Shown here: positions 52,443-61,309 of the stretch, piece by piece
How the letters are laid out: each line of letters opens with the position of its first letter
Numbering within the stretch: the stretch's first letter is position 1
Assembly: GCF_026341815.1 (NCBI RefSeq)
Contig: NZ_JAPENX010000001.1
Coordinates: forward strand, 5,456,001 to 5,520,000
Reading direction: 5' to 3'
DNA: 64,000 nucleotides
Source: Streptomyces sp. NBC_00572
Lineage (GTDB): Bacteria > Actinomycetota > Actinomycetes > Streptomycetales > Streptomycetaceae
Notes under the pieces: generated by a model
Seen by the model: only the letters and a program-made list of their open reading frames with translations
Told to the model about the DNA's origin: nothing
Database searches by the model: none
Translations under genes and position numbers: made by a program

Positions 52443-52480
52443 GGAAGGGCCGGCCGGAGTCTCTCCGGTCGGCCCTTTCC
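52443..52480. terminator. Bidirectional terminator between convergent genes
   Basis: A long imperfect hairpin: GGAAGGGCCGGCCGGAG pairs with CTCCGGTCGGCCCTTTCC around a short loop. It lies 4 nt after one stop and 9 nt before the stop of the convergent gene. Confidence 0.75.
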
Positions 52481-52489
52481 GTGCCACCG

Positions 52490-53587
52490 TCATCCCGGCT
52501 GCTCGGCCAACCGCACCGTCCGCTCCGCCAGTTCACCGATGCCCACCCCGTCGAAACCGAAGACGGCACTGCGCACCCGGTCCCGCAGCGGCTCCGACCA
52601 CTGCGGCGGGATGGCCGCCGCCCCGCACATCACCCCCGCCACCGAACCGGCCGTCGCCCCGTTGGAGTCCGTGTCCAGGCCCCCGCGTACGGTCAGCGTG
52701 ATCGTGCGGGTGAAGTCCCCGTCCCCGTACAGGAGTCCGGCGGTGAGCACGGCCGCGTTGGGGACGGTGTGGATCCAGCCGAGCCCCGCCGTCCGCTCCG
52801 CCTGCGTGGTCAGGGTGTCCGGCCACTCCAGCCCCGCCTCGTACAGCGCGATCGTGTCCCGTACGGTCCGGGCCAGCCGGCAGCTCGCGGGGATCCGCTC
52901 CAGGGACGACTCCAGGGCGGACCCGACGTCCGGCGCGGTGAAGGCCGCCGCGATCAGCGCCGCCGCCCACATCGCCCCGTACACCCCGTTCCCGGAGTGC
53001 GAGAGGACCGCGTCCCGCCGCGCCAGCGAGGCGGCCCGGCGCGGATCCCCCGGACTGGTCCAGCCATGGACGTCGGCCCGGATCAGCGCACCGATCCACT
53101 CCTGGTACGGATTGTCGTACGTGGCGGTCAGCGGCGGCCGCAGCCCGTTGGCGAGGTTCCGGTACGCGGCCCGCTCGGCGGTGAAGGTCTGGAGGTACGG
53201 CAGCCGCAGCAGCCACTCCCGGCCCACCTGCTCCGTCGTGAAGCCGGAGCCGTACGTCTCCAGAAGGTGCAGCCCCAGGATCGACCAGTCGATGTCGTCG
53301 TCCCGGCAACTGCCCTCGATCCCGCCGCGCACGCACCGCTCCCACTCGGGGCGCAGCTCGAAACCGGCGGCGCCGGGGGGCGGGGGCGGCAGGTAGTCGG
53401 TGAGCGGGAGCGCGTCGGTCAGTCGCAGATAGGCGTCGATGCGGTCCCGGGTCCAGTGGTCACCCTGCTCCACGGGCTTTCCGAGCATGTTGCCGGCGAT
53501 CCGGCCGGTCCAGCCGCCCAGGACGCGGTCCGCGAGCTCCCCGTGGGCGAGTTCCGGGTGGGGGCGTTCCCCGTGCGTGAGGCCCAT
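52490..53587 (-). CDS. ADP-ribosylglycohydrolase-family protein
   Basis: A 365-residue all-helical hydrolase of the DraG/crystallin-J1 family, which removes ADP-ribose from proteins or related compounds. The Mg-binding acidic motifs are CRDDDIDWSILGL and GGLDTDSNGATAGSVAGVMCG; LGGWTGRIAGNMLGKPVEQG begins the fold. The actual substrate is unknown and no ADP-ribosyltransferase is adjacent. GGAGGT directly touches ATG 53587, which is closer than usual for a ribosome site. It converges with the small membrane gene. Confidence 0.88.
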   Translation of the reverse strand: MGLTHGERPHPELAHGELADRVLGGWTGRIAGNMLGKPVEQGDHWTRDRIDAYLRLTDALPLTDYLPPPPPGAAGFELRPEWERCVRGGIEGSCRDDDIDWSILGLHLLETYGSGFTTEQVGREWLLRLPYLQTFTAERAAYRNLANGLRPPLTATYDNPYQEWIGALIRADVHGWTSPGDPRRAASLARRDAVLSHSGNGVYGAMWAAALIAAAFTAPDVGSALESSLERIPASCRLARTVRDTIALYEAGLEWPDTLTTQAERTAGLGWIHTVPNAAVLTAGLLYGDGDFTRTITLTVRGGLDTDSNGATAGSVAGVMCGAAAIPPQWSEPLRDRVRSAVFGFDGVGIGELAERTVRLAEQPG

Positions 53588-53639
53588 ACCTCCGGTCTAC
53601 CGAATCCGGCGCCCGGCCGCGCGCCGAAGGCCCTACCGG

Positions 53640-55328
53640 TCAGCCCTCGCTCTCCGGCGGCTCCGGGTCGGTGCGGCCCTTCGCCGGCCGGCCCGGCCGG
53701 TGGTGGCGGGTCCCGTCCTGTTCCGTCATCGCCTCGCCGACCAGGGTCCGCACCGCGTCCTTGAGGCCGTGCAGGGCGTGGTGCCGGGCCGGGCCCGCGC
53801 CCGGGTCCTCCCGCAGCTCCTTCAGGAGCGCCCAGCACAGCACCAGCATCACGACCACGAACGGCAGCGCCACCAGGATCGTGGCGGTCTGGAGCGAGCT
53901 CAGACCGCCCACCACGAGCAGCACGGCCGCCACGGCGGCCATCAGGACTCCCCAGGACACCACGAGCCAGGTCGGCGGGTTCAGTGAACCGCGACTCGTC
54001 AGCGAACCCATGACCAGGGAGGCCGAGTCCGCGCTGGTGATGAAGTACGTCATCACCAGGATCATCGCGATGACCGAGGTGACCGTGCCGATCGGCAGCG
54101 CCTCCAGCATCGCGAACAGCGAGGCCTCCGCCCCGTCCTTCACCGCCGTCGCCAGATCCGCCGCGCCCGTGGACTGCAGCCGGATCGCCGTACCGCCCAT
54201 CACGCAGAACCACACCACCGTCGCCCCGGACGGCACGAGCAGCACGCCGACCAGGAACTCCCGGATCGTCCGGCCGCGCGAGATCCGGGCGATGAAGGTG
54301 CCGACGAAGGGCGCCCACGACAGCCACCACGCCCAGTAGAAGATCGTCCACGCCCCCAGCCACTTGCGGTCGGTGAACGCGCCCGTACGGCTCGCCATCG
54401 GCAGCAGCTGGTGCAGATAGCCGCCGACCGAGGCCGGGATCGTGTCCAGGATGTAGACGGTCGGGCCGAGGAGGAAGACGAACAGCATCAGACAGGCCGC
54501 GAGGACGATGTTGATCGTGGACAGCCACTTCACGCCCTTGTGGAGGCCCGAGAAGGCCGAAAGGACGAAGGCCGCGGACAGCGACACGATGATGATCAGC
54601 TGGGTGGACGTGGAGTTCTCCACGTCCATGGTCAGATGCAGCCCCTCGGCGACCTGGAGGGCGCCGAGGCCCAGGCTCGTCGCCGTGCCGAACACCGTCG
54701 CGAACACCGCGAGCAGATCGATCGCCTTGCCGGGCCAGGACTTCGCCCGGCGCGCCCCGATCAGCGGCACGAACGCCGAGCTCAGCCGGTTCCCGCGGCC
54801 CTTGCGGAAGCCCGCGTACGCCAGGGCGAGCCCCGCGATGCCGTAGATCGCCCACGGGGTCAGCGTCCAGTGGAAGAACGAGTACTCCAAGGCCGTACGG
54901 GCCGCCGGACCGGTCCCCGCCGGGACGCCGGTCGCCGGGGGAGGGGCCAGGAAGTGTGTGAGCGGCTCCCCGACCCCGTAGAACATCAGCCCGATGCCCA
55001 TGCCGGCGCTGAACATCATCGCGATCCACGCCAGATCGGTGAACTCGGGCTCCGAGTCGTCCGGGCCCAGCCGGATCCGGCCGTACCGGCTCAGCGCGAT
55101 CACCACGCACAGCACCAGGAAGGTGTCCGCGGCGACCACGAACAGCCAGGCGAAATTGTCGAGCACCCACCGCAGGGCCGAGGACGAGGCGCTGTCGAAG
55201 GAGTCCTCACCGAGGGCCGCCCAGCCGACGACCGCCACCACCGCCGCCATCCCGATCCCGATGATCTTGCCGTCGGGTGTGGGCGTGTCCTGCTGGGATG
55301 GGGTCCGTTCGGCCGGTTCCGTACTCAT
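53640..55328 (-). CDS. BCCT-family betaine/choline/carnitine transporter
   Basis: A 562-residue secondary transporter with twelve predicted helices and a hydrophilic C-terminal tail (about 510-562). The family signature is seen in FFHWTLTPWAIYGIAGLALA and FYWAWWLSWAPFVGTFIARISRGRTIREF, with Trp residues of the substrate box. MMFSAGMGIGLMFYGVGEP in helix 3 carries the G-M-G-I-G motif common to Na-coupled members. It probably imports an osmoprotectant such as glycine betaine. ATG 55328 is the only clear start. The C-terminal tail is shorter than in osmosensing BetP. Confidence 0.9.
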   Translation of the reverse strand: MSTEPAERTPSQQDTPTPDGKIIGIGMAAVVAVVGWAALGEDSFDSASSSALRWVLDNFAWLFVVAADTFLVLCVVIALSRYGRIRLGPDDSEPEFTDLAWIAMMFSAGMGIGLMFYGVGEPLTHFLAPPPATGVPAGTGPAARTALEYSFFHWTLTPWAIYGIAGLALAYAGFRKGRGNRLSSAFVPLIGARRAKSWPGKAIDLLAVFATVFGTATSLGLGALQVAEGLHLTMDVENSTSTQLIIIVSLSAAFVLSAFSGLHKGVKWLSTINIVLAACLMLFVFLLGPTVYILDTIPASVGGYLHQLLPMASRTGAFTDRKWLGAWTIFYWAWWLSWAPFVGTFIARISRGRTIREFLVGVLLVPSGATVVWFCVMGGTAIRLQSTGAADLATAVKDGAEASLFAMLEALPIGTVTSVIAMILVMTYFITSADSASLVMGSLTSRGSLNPPTWLVVSWGVLMAAVAAVLLVVGGLSSLQTATILVALPFVVVMLVLCWALLKELREDPGAGPARHHALHGLKDAVRTLVGEAMTEQDGTRHHRPGRPAKGRTDPEPPESEG

Positions 55329-55440
55329 GTGACCCCACTATGGTGCGAAATATGCGTCTATCTGGGGGTGGCACGCCGTCCGGCCGTACGGATAGGGTCG
55401 GCCTCGGCGCGACTGCACGTTCGAAAGCAAGGGATGCAAG

Positions 55441-56592
55441 GTGACGGACGGGGCAGCAACTCAGGTCGCTCACGTGCTCGTGGCGGCCGACAAGTTCAAG
55501 GGCTCGCTCACGGCCGTACAGGTCGCGGAGCGGGTCACAGCAGGACTGCGACGGGTCGTCCCGGAGCTCACGGTGGAGACGCTGCCCGTCGCGGACGGCG
55601 GCGACGGCACCGTCGCGGCAGCCGTCGCGGCCGGATTCGAACGCCGCGAGGTCCAGGTGACGGGACCGCTCGGCGAACCGGTCACCGCGGCCTTCGCGCT
55701 GCGCGACACCACCGCGGTCGTCGAGATGGCGGAGGCCTCCGGCCTCCAGCTCCTCCCGCCCGGCGTGTTCGCCCCGCTGACCTCGACCACCTACGGCTCC
55801 GGTGAGCTGCTCCGCGCCGCACTCGACGCCGGCGCGACCACCGTCGTCTTCGGCGTCGGCGGCAGCGCCACCACCGACGGCGGCGCCGGCATGCTCGCCG
55901 CCCTCGGCGCCCGTTTCCTCGACGCGTCCGGCGCGCCCGTGGGGCCCGGCGGCGCGGCCCTCGCCGACCTCGCCACGGCCGACCTCACCGGCCTCGACCC
56001 CCGCTTCGCCACGGTCGACCTGATCCTGGCCAGCGACGTCGACAACCCGCTCACCGGCCCCAAGGGCGCCCCCGCCGTCTACGGGCCGCAGAAGGGCGCC
56101 ACCCCGGACGACGTACGCACCCTGGACGCGGCGCTCGCCCACTTCGCCACCGTCCTGGAGAAGGCCATCGGCCCCAAGGCGGCCGAGGCGGCCCTCGCCC
56201 CCGGCGCCGGCGGCGCGGGCGGCATCGGCTACGGCGCGCTCATCCTGGGCGCGAGCTTCCGCCCCGGCATCGAGCTGATGCTGGAGGTGCTCGGCTTCGC
56301 CCCCGCCCTGGAGCGCGCGACCCTGGTCATCACCGGCGAGGGCTCCCTCGACGAGCAGACCCTCCACGGCAAGGCCCCGGCGGGCGTCGCCGCGGCGGCC
56401 CGCGCCGCCGGCAAGGAGGTCGTCGCGGTCTGCGGCCGTCTGGCCCTGCCTCCCGAGGCCCTCGGCAAGGCGGGCATCCGCCGCGCGTACCCCCTCGCGG
56501 CGCTGGAGCCGGACCCGGCGAAGTCCATGCCGAACGCCGGCCCGCTCCTGGAAGAGGTTTCGGCGGATATCGCCCGAGACTTCCTGACGTAG
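55441..56592 (+). CDS. Glycerate kinase
   Basis: A 383-residue glycerate 2-kinase-type enzyme (GlxK/GarK family) that phosphorylates glycerate in glyoxylate or serine-derived pathways. VLVAADKFKGSLTAVQVAERV begins the fold; LPVADGGDGTVAA, FGVGGSATTDGGAGMLAALG and ITGEGSLDEQTLHGKAPAGV are family motifs of the active site. GTG 55441 is chosen because it directly precedes the fold. A long hairpin terminator follows. It is divergent from the BCCT gene and otherwise isolated. Confidence 0.92.
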   Translation: MTDGAATQVAHVLVAADKFKGSLTAVQVAERVTAGLRRVVPELTVETLPVADGGDGTVAAAVAAGFERREVQVTGPLGEPVTAAFALRDTTAVVEMAEASGLQLLPPGVFAPLTSTTYGSGELLRAALDAGATTVVFGVGGSATTDGGAGMLAALGARFLDASGAPVGPGGAALADLATADLTGLDPRFATVDLILASDVDNPLTGPKGAPAVYGPQKGATPDDVRTLDAALAHFATVLEKAIGPKAAEAALAPGAGGAGGIGYGALILGASFRPGIELMLEVLGFAPALERATLVITGEGSLDEQTLHGKAPAGVAAAARAAGKEVVAVCGRLALPPEALGKAGIRRAYPLAALEPDPAKSMPNAGPLLEEVSADIARDFLT

Positions 56593-56604
56593 TGCCTGCT
56601 GGTT

Positions 56605-56659
56605 CCTCATGCACGTGGCCTCCCCCGGACTCGGTCCGGGGGAGGCCACGTGCATGAGG
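56605..56659. terminator. Perfect 26-bp hairpin after glycerate kinase
   Basis: Two perfectly complementary 26-base arms (56605-56630 and 56634-56659) joined by a TCG loop, 12 nt after the stop codon. The outer part is less GC-rich (CCTCATGCACGTGG). There is no T-run. It is one of the strongest stem-loops in the window. Confidence 0.85.
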
Positions 56660-56702
56660 GGTCGAGGTGTCGACGGGCAGGGCCATAAGTGAGACCGAAA
56701 TC

Positions 56703-56724
56703 GATAGTCTGCAACAAAACTATC
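56703..56724. promoter_or_regulatory. Dyad upstream of the pyridoxamine-oxidase-like gene
   Basis: GATAGT (56703-56708) and ACTATC (56719-56724) with a 10-base AT-rich spacer, about 60 nt before the ATG. The AT-rich patch stands out from its surroundings and is the likely promoter; the dyad resembles MarR or TetR operators. Confidence 0.4.
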
Positions 56725-56783
56725 TGCTACGGTCTTCCTTGTTGCCCCGCCCCGACCAGCCCCGACCAGCGAAAGGCCGTCCC

Positions 56784-57212
56784 ATGAGTGTGCAGACCGC
56801 CACCGAGACCACCCAGAACGACGGCCCGGCCCCCAGGGTGCTCTCCGACCAGGAGCTCTCCCGACTGCTGAGCCGACAGCAGTTCGGTGTACTCGCGAGC
56901 GTCAGGAGCACCGGCCACCCGCACCTGTCGACCATCCTCTACGACTGGAACGCCGAGGAGCGCGTCCTGCGGGTCTCCTCCACCGCCGACCGCCTCAAGG
57001 TCCGCCAGTTGCGCCGCGACCCGCACGCCTCGCTGCACGTCAGCGGCCCGGACGTCTGGTCGTTCGCCGTGGCGGAGGGCGAGGCGGAGATCGTGGACCC
57101 GGCCGACCGGGCGGCCCCCGGCGAGCAGCCGCTGCCCGACCGGCGCGTGACCATCCTGATCCGGGTCTCCCGCCTGTACGGGACCGCCCTGGACATCCCC
57201 GCCCAGGACTGA
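56784..57212 (+). CDS. Pyridoxamine 5'-phosphate oxidase-like F420/FMN protein
   Basis: A 142-residue split-barrel protein. The fold starts SRLLSRQQFGVLASVRSTGHPHLSTILYDW and continues with RVSSTADRLKVRQLRRDPHASLHV, the cofactor-phosphate contact typical of the PPOX class. The C-terminal strand RVTILIRVSRLYG closes the barrel. AAAGG lies 9 nt before ATG 56784. The substrate is unknown. A dyad at 56703 suggests dedicated control, but no regulator is next to it. Confidence 0.87.
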   Translation: MSVQTATETTQNDGPAPRVLSDQELSRLLSRQQFGVLASVRSTGHPHLSTILYDWNAEERVLRVSSTADRLKVRQLRRDPHASLHVSGPDVWSFAVAEGEAEIVDPADRAAPGEQPLPDRRVTILIRVSRLYGTALDIPAQD

Positions 57213-57278
57213 GGAACCAGTGCGTACCCCGGCTCGCGGAAGGACCGGCCACCCGGGGCGGGGAGGGGAACCGCCCGG

Positions 57279-58478
57279 CTACCCCGACGCCGTCAGCCGG
57301 AACGCGTCCAGGGCCAGCGTCATCTCCGTCAGGTCCCGCGGCCGGGACAACGACCGTGCCGTCAGCTGCTCAAGGCGTCGCAGCCGGTTGAACACCGTGT
57401 TCCGGTGGCAGTACAGCCGGCCCGCCGCCCGCCCCGCCGACCCCTCGCACTCCAACCACGCGTCCAGCGTCTCCAGGAGCACCGCCCGGTCCGCCGGGTC
57501 CAGTTCGAGCAGGCCCCCCAGGACGTCCGAGACCAGCAGGCTCGCCACCTCCGGCTGACCCACCACCAGCGCGCCCGCCATCCGCCGGTCGAGCCGTACG
57601 ATCTCGCGGCTGCCCGGCGGACACGTCCGCAGCGCCAGCTCCGCGAGCCGCCGCGCCCGGCCCAGCTCGGTCAGCCCCACCACCACCGGACTGATCCCGC
57701 CCGGGCCCGGGCACCGCCCGTCCAGGAGTTCCGACAGCGCGTCCAGACCGGTGTCCCCGGCCAGCGCCACCACCCCCAGCTCGCAGTCGGCCCCCATCCG
57801 CCACAGGAACCGCACCCCCTCGCCCTGCACCTGCCGGTGGAACGGCTCCCGCTCCTCCCGCCGGTCGTAGCGCAGCACCACCACCGCGTACCGCCCCTGC
57901 TCCGGCAGGTCCAGGCCCGCCGCCGCCCGCGCAATCAGCTCGGGCGAGCGCTGGCCCTGGAGCAGCGCGTCCAGGAGCGCCTGGAGCTGCTCGTCCGTGC
58001 GGCGGCGCAGTTCGAGCTCCGTCGTCCGGTACGCCTCCGACGCCGTGTCCGCCTGCGCGTCCACCGCCGACCACACCGTCGTCGCCGACTGCATCAGCGC
58101 CGCGAGCTGCGCCGTGTCCGCCCCCGCGCCCTCGATCAGCGCGTCCCAGACCAGGTGCCCGGCATGCCGGTAGGCGTGCACCACCAGTTCGAGGGGCATG
58201 CCCTGCGCCGCCCGCCGCCGGCCCATCTCGTCCGCGTGCTCCAGGTCCCGCCGGGGGGAGCTACGGGGCGCCGAGATCATCTCGATCCCGATCCGCATCG
58301 CCTCCTCGGCCTCCTGCCAGTGCCGGTCGTACGGCAGGATCCGCCCGTAGGCGGGCTCGTACGCGTGGAGTTCCCTCAGATGCTCGTCCACCAGCTCCGG
58401 CACCCGCTCCAGAAGCGCCGTGCACGCCTGCGCGAGCACCTTCCAGTCGTCACCGGTCCGCCGTCTGCGCCGTCCCAT
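57279..58478 (-). CDS. PucR-family transcriptional regulator
   Basis: A 399-residue regulator. The N-terminal ~160 residues form a helical RsbT/RsbU-like sensor segment; a GGDEF-like central domain (about 170-300) has lost its catalytic signature. The C-terminal PucR helix-turn-helix reads LETLDAWLECEGSAGRAAGRLY and CHRNTVFNRLRRLEQL. Such proteins often respond to purines, amino acids or carboxylates. It is divergent from a branched-chain-type ABC operon with 205 nt between them, so it probably controls that operon. The ribosome site before ATG 58478 is weak; an in-frame GTG lies five codons upstream. Confidence 0.9.
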   Translation of the reverse strand: MGRRRRRTGDDWKVLAQACTALLERVPELVDEHLRELHAYEPAYGRILPYDRHWQEAEEAMRIGIEMISAPRSSPRRDLEHADEMGRRRAAQGMPLELVVHAYRHAGHLVWDALIEGAGADTAQLAALMQSATTVWSAVDAQADTASEAYRTTELELRRRTDEQLQALLDALLQGQRSPELIARAAAGLDLPEQGRYAVVVLRYDRREEREPFHRQVQGEGVRFLWRMGADCELGVVALAGDTGLDALSELLDGRCPGPGGISPVVVGLTELGRARRLAELALRTCPPGSREIVRLDRRMAGALVVGQPEVASLLVSDVLGGLLELDPADRAVLLETLDAWLECEGSAGRAAGRLYCHRNTVFNRLRRLEQLTARSLSRPRDLTEMTLALDAFRLTASG

Positions 58479-58683
58479 GCCCGGAGGATCCACCGCCCCG
58501 GCCCCCGCCGCACAGCCCTGACGCGCAGCGTTGTGCGCATGCACAGCCCTTCGGCGCGCCCGCTGGTCACCGGCAGCGATTCGGCCGCGGGCCGTGGACG
58601 CGCGGTCCGGCGCGGTGTTGGGGTGAGCGCCATCGAACGGCCGAGTAACAAGAAGCGGCCGGGAAAACCGGAAAAGGGGAGCC

Positions 58684-59502
58684 ATGGGAGGTACCGCACC
58701 CGCCCTTGAGGTGACGGACCTGACGGCGGGATACGGACCGGTACGCGCGTTGCGGCAGGTGTCGCTGACCGTACCGGCGGGCGAGATCGTCACCGTCCTC
58801 GGAGGCAACGGAGCCGGCAAGTCGACGCTGCTGCGGGCGGTCTCGCGCACCCTGCGGTTCCACGGCGGCGCCGTGGTCTCCGGCACGGTGCGCCGCGACG
58901 GCCGGCCGCTCGACGGGCTGCCGCCCGACCGCGTCGTCGCGGCCGGCGTCTCCCAAGTGCCCGAGGGCCGCCAGGTCTTCGCCCGGATGACGGTCGAGGA
59001 CAACCTGCGCGCCGGAGCGCTCGGCAGGCGCGGCGGCCGGACGGCGAAGGCCGCCGCGCTCCGCCGGGTCCACGAGCTCTTCCCGGTCCTCGCGGAGCGC
59101 GCCCGCCAGCCCGCGGGGCTGCTCTCCGGCGGCGAACAGCAGATGCTGGCCGTCGGCCGCGCCCTGATGGCCGGACCGGGCCTGCTCCTGCTCGACGAAC
59201 CCTCGCTCGGGCTCGCCCCGCTGATGGCGGCCCGGATCGCGGACGCCGTCCGGGAGATCAACGTCCAAGGCACGGCGGTGCTCCTCGTCGAGCAGAACGC
59301 GGCGCTCGCGCTGCGGCTCGCCTCCCGCGCGTACGTCCTGGAGGTCGGCGAGGTCACCCTCTCCGGCCCGGCCGCCGAACTCGCCGCCTCCGACGAGGTA
59401 CGCCGCCGCTATCTGGGCGTGGTCGACGAGGACGCCGCCGCCGACGCGGCCCGCGCCCGTGCCACGCACCCGGTCCTGTCCCGCTGGGAGGAACCCCGAT
59501 GA
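58684..59502 (+). CDS. livF: Branched-chain-type ABC transporter ATPase (LivF-like)
   Basis: A 272-residue ATPase. Walker A is GGNGAGKST, the signature LSGGEQQMLAVGRAL, Walker B LLLLDEPSLGLAPL and the switch region LVEQNAALAL, all typical of LivF. GVSQVPEGRQVFARMTVEDNL is the family Q-loop. It is first in an operon ordered F, G, H, M, K, with the binding protein last instead of first. Its stop overlaps the next start (ATGA). Substrates of such transporters include branched-chain amino acids, urea and amides, so the cargo is uncertain. Confidence 0.9.
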   Translation: MGGTAPALEVTDLTAGYGPVRALRQVSLTVPAGEIVTVLGGNGAGKSTLLRAVSRTLRFHGGAVVSGTVRRDGRPLDGLPPDRVVAAGVSQVPEGRQVFARMTVEDNLRAGALGRRGGRTAKAAALRRVHELFPVLAERARQPAGLLSGGEQQMLAVGRALMAGPGLLLLDEPSLGLAPLMAARIADAVREINVQGTAVLLVEQNAALALRLASRAYVLEVGEVTLSGPAAELAASDEVRRRYLGVVDEDAAADAARARATHPVLSRWEEPR

Positions 59503-60422
59503 CAGCACGGCCGACACCGCACCAGCCCCCGGGACCCGAGCCGGAGCCCGGACCCGACGGCCCCACGGCCCCCGGCCCACAAGCAGCGACCACCCCCGGC
59601 GCCCCCGGCCCCCAAGCAGCAACCACCCCCGGCGCCCCCGGCCCCGCCACACCACTCGCTCTCGAAGTCCGCGACCTCACCGTCCGCTTCGCCGGCCTCA
59701 CCGCCCTCGACAGCGTCGGCTTCACCGTCCGGCCCGGCACCGTGCACGCCCTCATCGGGCCCAACGGCGCCGGGAAGTCCACCTGTTTCAACGTCCTCTC
59801 CGGCGTCTACCGCGCCACCGAGGGCTCCGTACACCTCGGCCCGCACGAGCTGACCGCGCTACCCCCGCACCGGATCGCGGACCTCGGCGTCGGCCGTATC
59901 TTCCAGAACCTGGCCCTGCCGCCCCGCGCCACCGTCGAGGACAGCCTGATGCTCGGCCGCCACCGGCTGACCCGTACCGGCTTCGTCGCCGCCGGACTCC
60001 GGCTCCCCTCCGCCGCCCGCGAGGAGGCGCGCCACCGCGCCCGGGTCCGGGAGATCGCCGCCTTCGTCGGCCTGGAGCAGCAGCTCGGGCGGCCGGCGGG
60101 CTCCCTCCCGTACGGGCAGCAGAAGCTCGCCGAACTGGCCCGCGCCCTCTGCATGGAGCCGAAGCTCCTGCTGCTCGACGAGCCCGTCGCCGGCATGACC
60201 GCGGACGAGCGGCGCCGTACCGCCTCGGTCATCGCCGGGGTCCGCGACAGCCTCGGCATCTCGGTGCTCCTCGTCGAGCACGACATGGGCCTGGTGATGC
60301 GGCTCGCCGACTCCGTCACCGTCCTCGACTTCGGCCGCCGGATCGCCGACGGGGCACCCGCCGACGTCCAGAACGACCCGGCGGTCGTCCGCGCCTACCT
60401 CGGAGAGGAGTCCGCCGCGTGA
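59499..60422 (+). CDS. livG: Branched-chain-type ABC transporter ATPase (LivG-like)
   Basis: A 307-residue ATPase. Walker A is GPNGAGKST, the family insertion around LPPRATVEDSLMLGRHRL is present, the signature-like loop is SLPYGQQKLAELARAL, and Walker B is LLLLDEPVAGM. The N-terminal 50 residues are a Pro/Gly/Ala extension with the unit GPQAATTPGAP twice, encoded by a 33-bp tandem repeat. This extension is absent from ordinary LivG. ATG 59499 overlaps livF by four bases, and the 3' end overlaps livH likewise. Confidence 0.9.
   Translation: MTARPTPHQPPGPEPEPGPDGPTAPGPQAATTPGAPGPQAATTPGAPGPATPLALEVRDLTVRFAGLTALDSVGFTVRPGTVHALIGPNGAGKSTCFNVLSGVYRATEGSVHLGPHELTALPPHRIADLGVGRIFQNLALPPRATVEDSLMLGRHRLTRTGFVAAGLRLPSAAREEARHRARVREIAAFVGLEQQLGRPAGSLPYGQQKLAELARALCMEPKLLLLDEPVAGMTADERRRTASVIAGVRDSLGISVLLVEHDMGLVMRLADSVTVLDFGRRIADGAPADVQNDPAVVRAYLGEESAA
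59574..59639. repeat. Two tandem 33-bp units in the livG N terminus
   Basis: Units at 59574-59606 and 59607-59639 differ at two bases. Each encodes GPQAATTPGAP. The unit is a multiple of three, so copy number can vary without breaking the frame. Confidence 0.85.
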
Positions 60423-61309
60423 GCACCTTCGCCGAGTTCCTGATCAACGGCATCTCACTGGGCTCGATCTACGCCCTCATCGCCCTCGGCTTCGTGGTCA
60501 TCTTCCGGGCCACCGAGGTCGTCAACTTCGCCCACGCCTCCCTCCTCCTGGCCGGCGGCTACGTGACCGCCGTCCTCCACGACGAGATCGGCTTCTGGCC
60601 CGCCCTGCTCGCCGGCATCGCCGGCGCGGCGGTGGTCGGCGCGGCCGTCGAGTTCTTCGTGATGCGCCGCCACAGGGGCGGCGACCACAGCGTCCTCGCC
60701 ATCGTCACCATCGGCGTCGACATCCTGCTCGCCACCGAGCTGACCCGCCGGATCGGCACCGACATCCTCGCCCTCGGCGACCCCTGGGGCGACGCCGTCG
60801 TCACCGTCGGCGGGGTCACCATCGCGGAGACCCGGATCGCCGCCCTGCTCGCCGCGGCCCTCCTCATCACCGCCTTCCTGCTGGCCTTCCGGTACACCTC
60901 CTGGGGCGTCGCCATGCGGGCCGCCGCCGAGAACCAGGAGACAGCCGCCCTCATGGGCATCCGGCTGGGCCGGGTCTCGATCGGCGCCTGGGCGGTCGCC
61001 GGCGGTCTCGCCGCCGTCGCCGCACTCTTCCTGACCGTCTTCCCGACCCCGGGCCTGGAGCGGGCGACCTCGCTCGCCGCGCTCAAGGCCTTCCCCGCCG
61101 CCATCCTCGGCGGCCTCGACTCCACCACGGGCGCCCTCGTCGGCGGCCTCCTCGTCGGCATCACCGAGTCCCTCGCCACCGGCTACCAGAGCGACCTGGC
61201 GTTCCTCGGCCGGGGGATCGGCGACCTCGCCCCCTATCTCGTCATGGTCGCGGTGCTCCTGATCCGCCCGGCCGGACTCTTCGGCACGAAGGAGCTCGCC
61301 CGTGTCTGA
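60419..61309 (+). CDS. livH: Branched-chain-type ABC transporter permease (LivH-like)
   Basis: A 296-residue permease with about eight helices. The start FLINGISLGSIYALIALGF and VVNFAHASLLLAGGYV are family hallmarks; AAAENQETAALMGIRLGRV is the cytosolic ATPase contact loop. GTG 60419 overlaps the livG stop (GTGA). It overlaps livM by eight bases, so translation is coupled along the operon. Confidence 0.92.
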   Translation: MSTFAEFLINGISLGSIYALIALGFVVIFRATEVVNFAHASLLLAGGYVTAVLHDEIGFWPALLAGIAGAAVVGAAVEFFVMRRHRGGDHSVLAIVTIGVDILLATELTRRIGTDILALGDPWGDAVVTVGGVTIAETRIAALLAAALLITAFLLAFRYTSWGVAMRAAAENQETAALMGIRLGRVSIGAWAVAGGLAAVAALFLTVFPTPGLERATSLAALKAFPAAILGGLDSTTGALVGGLLVGITESLATGYQSDLAFLGRGIGDLAPYLVMVAVLLIRPAGLFGTKELARV

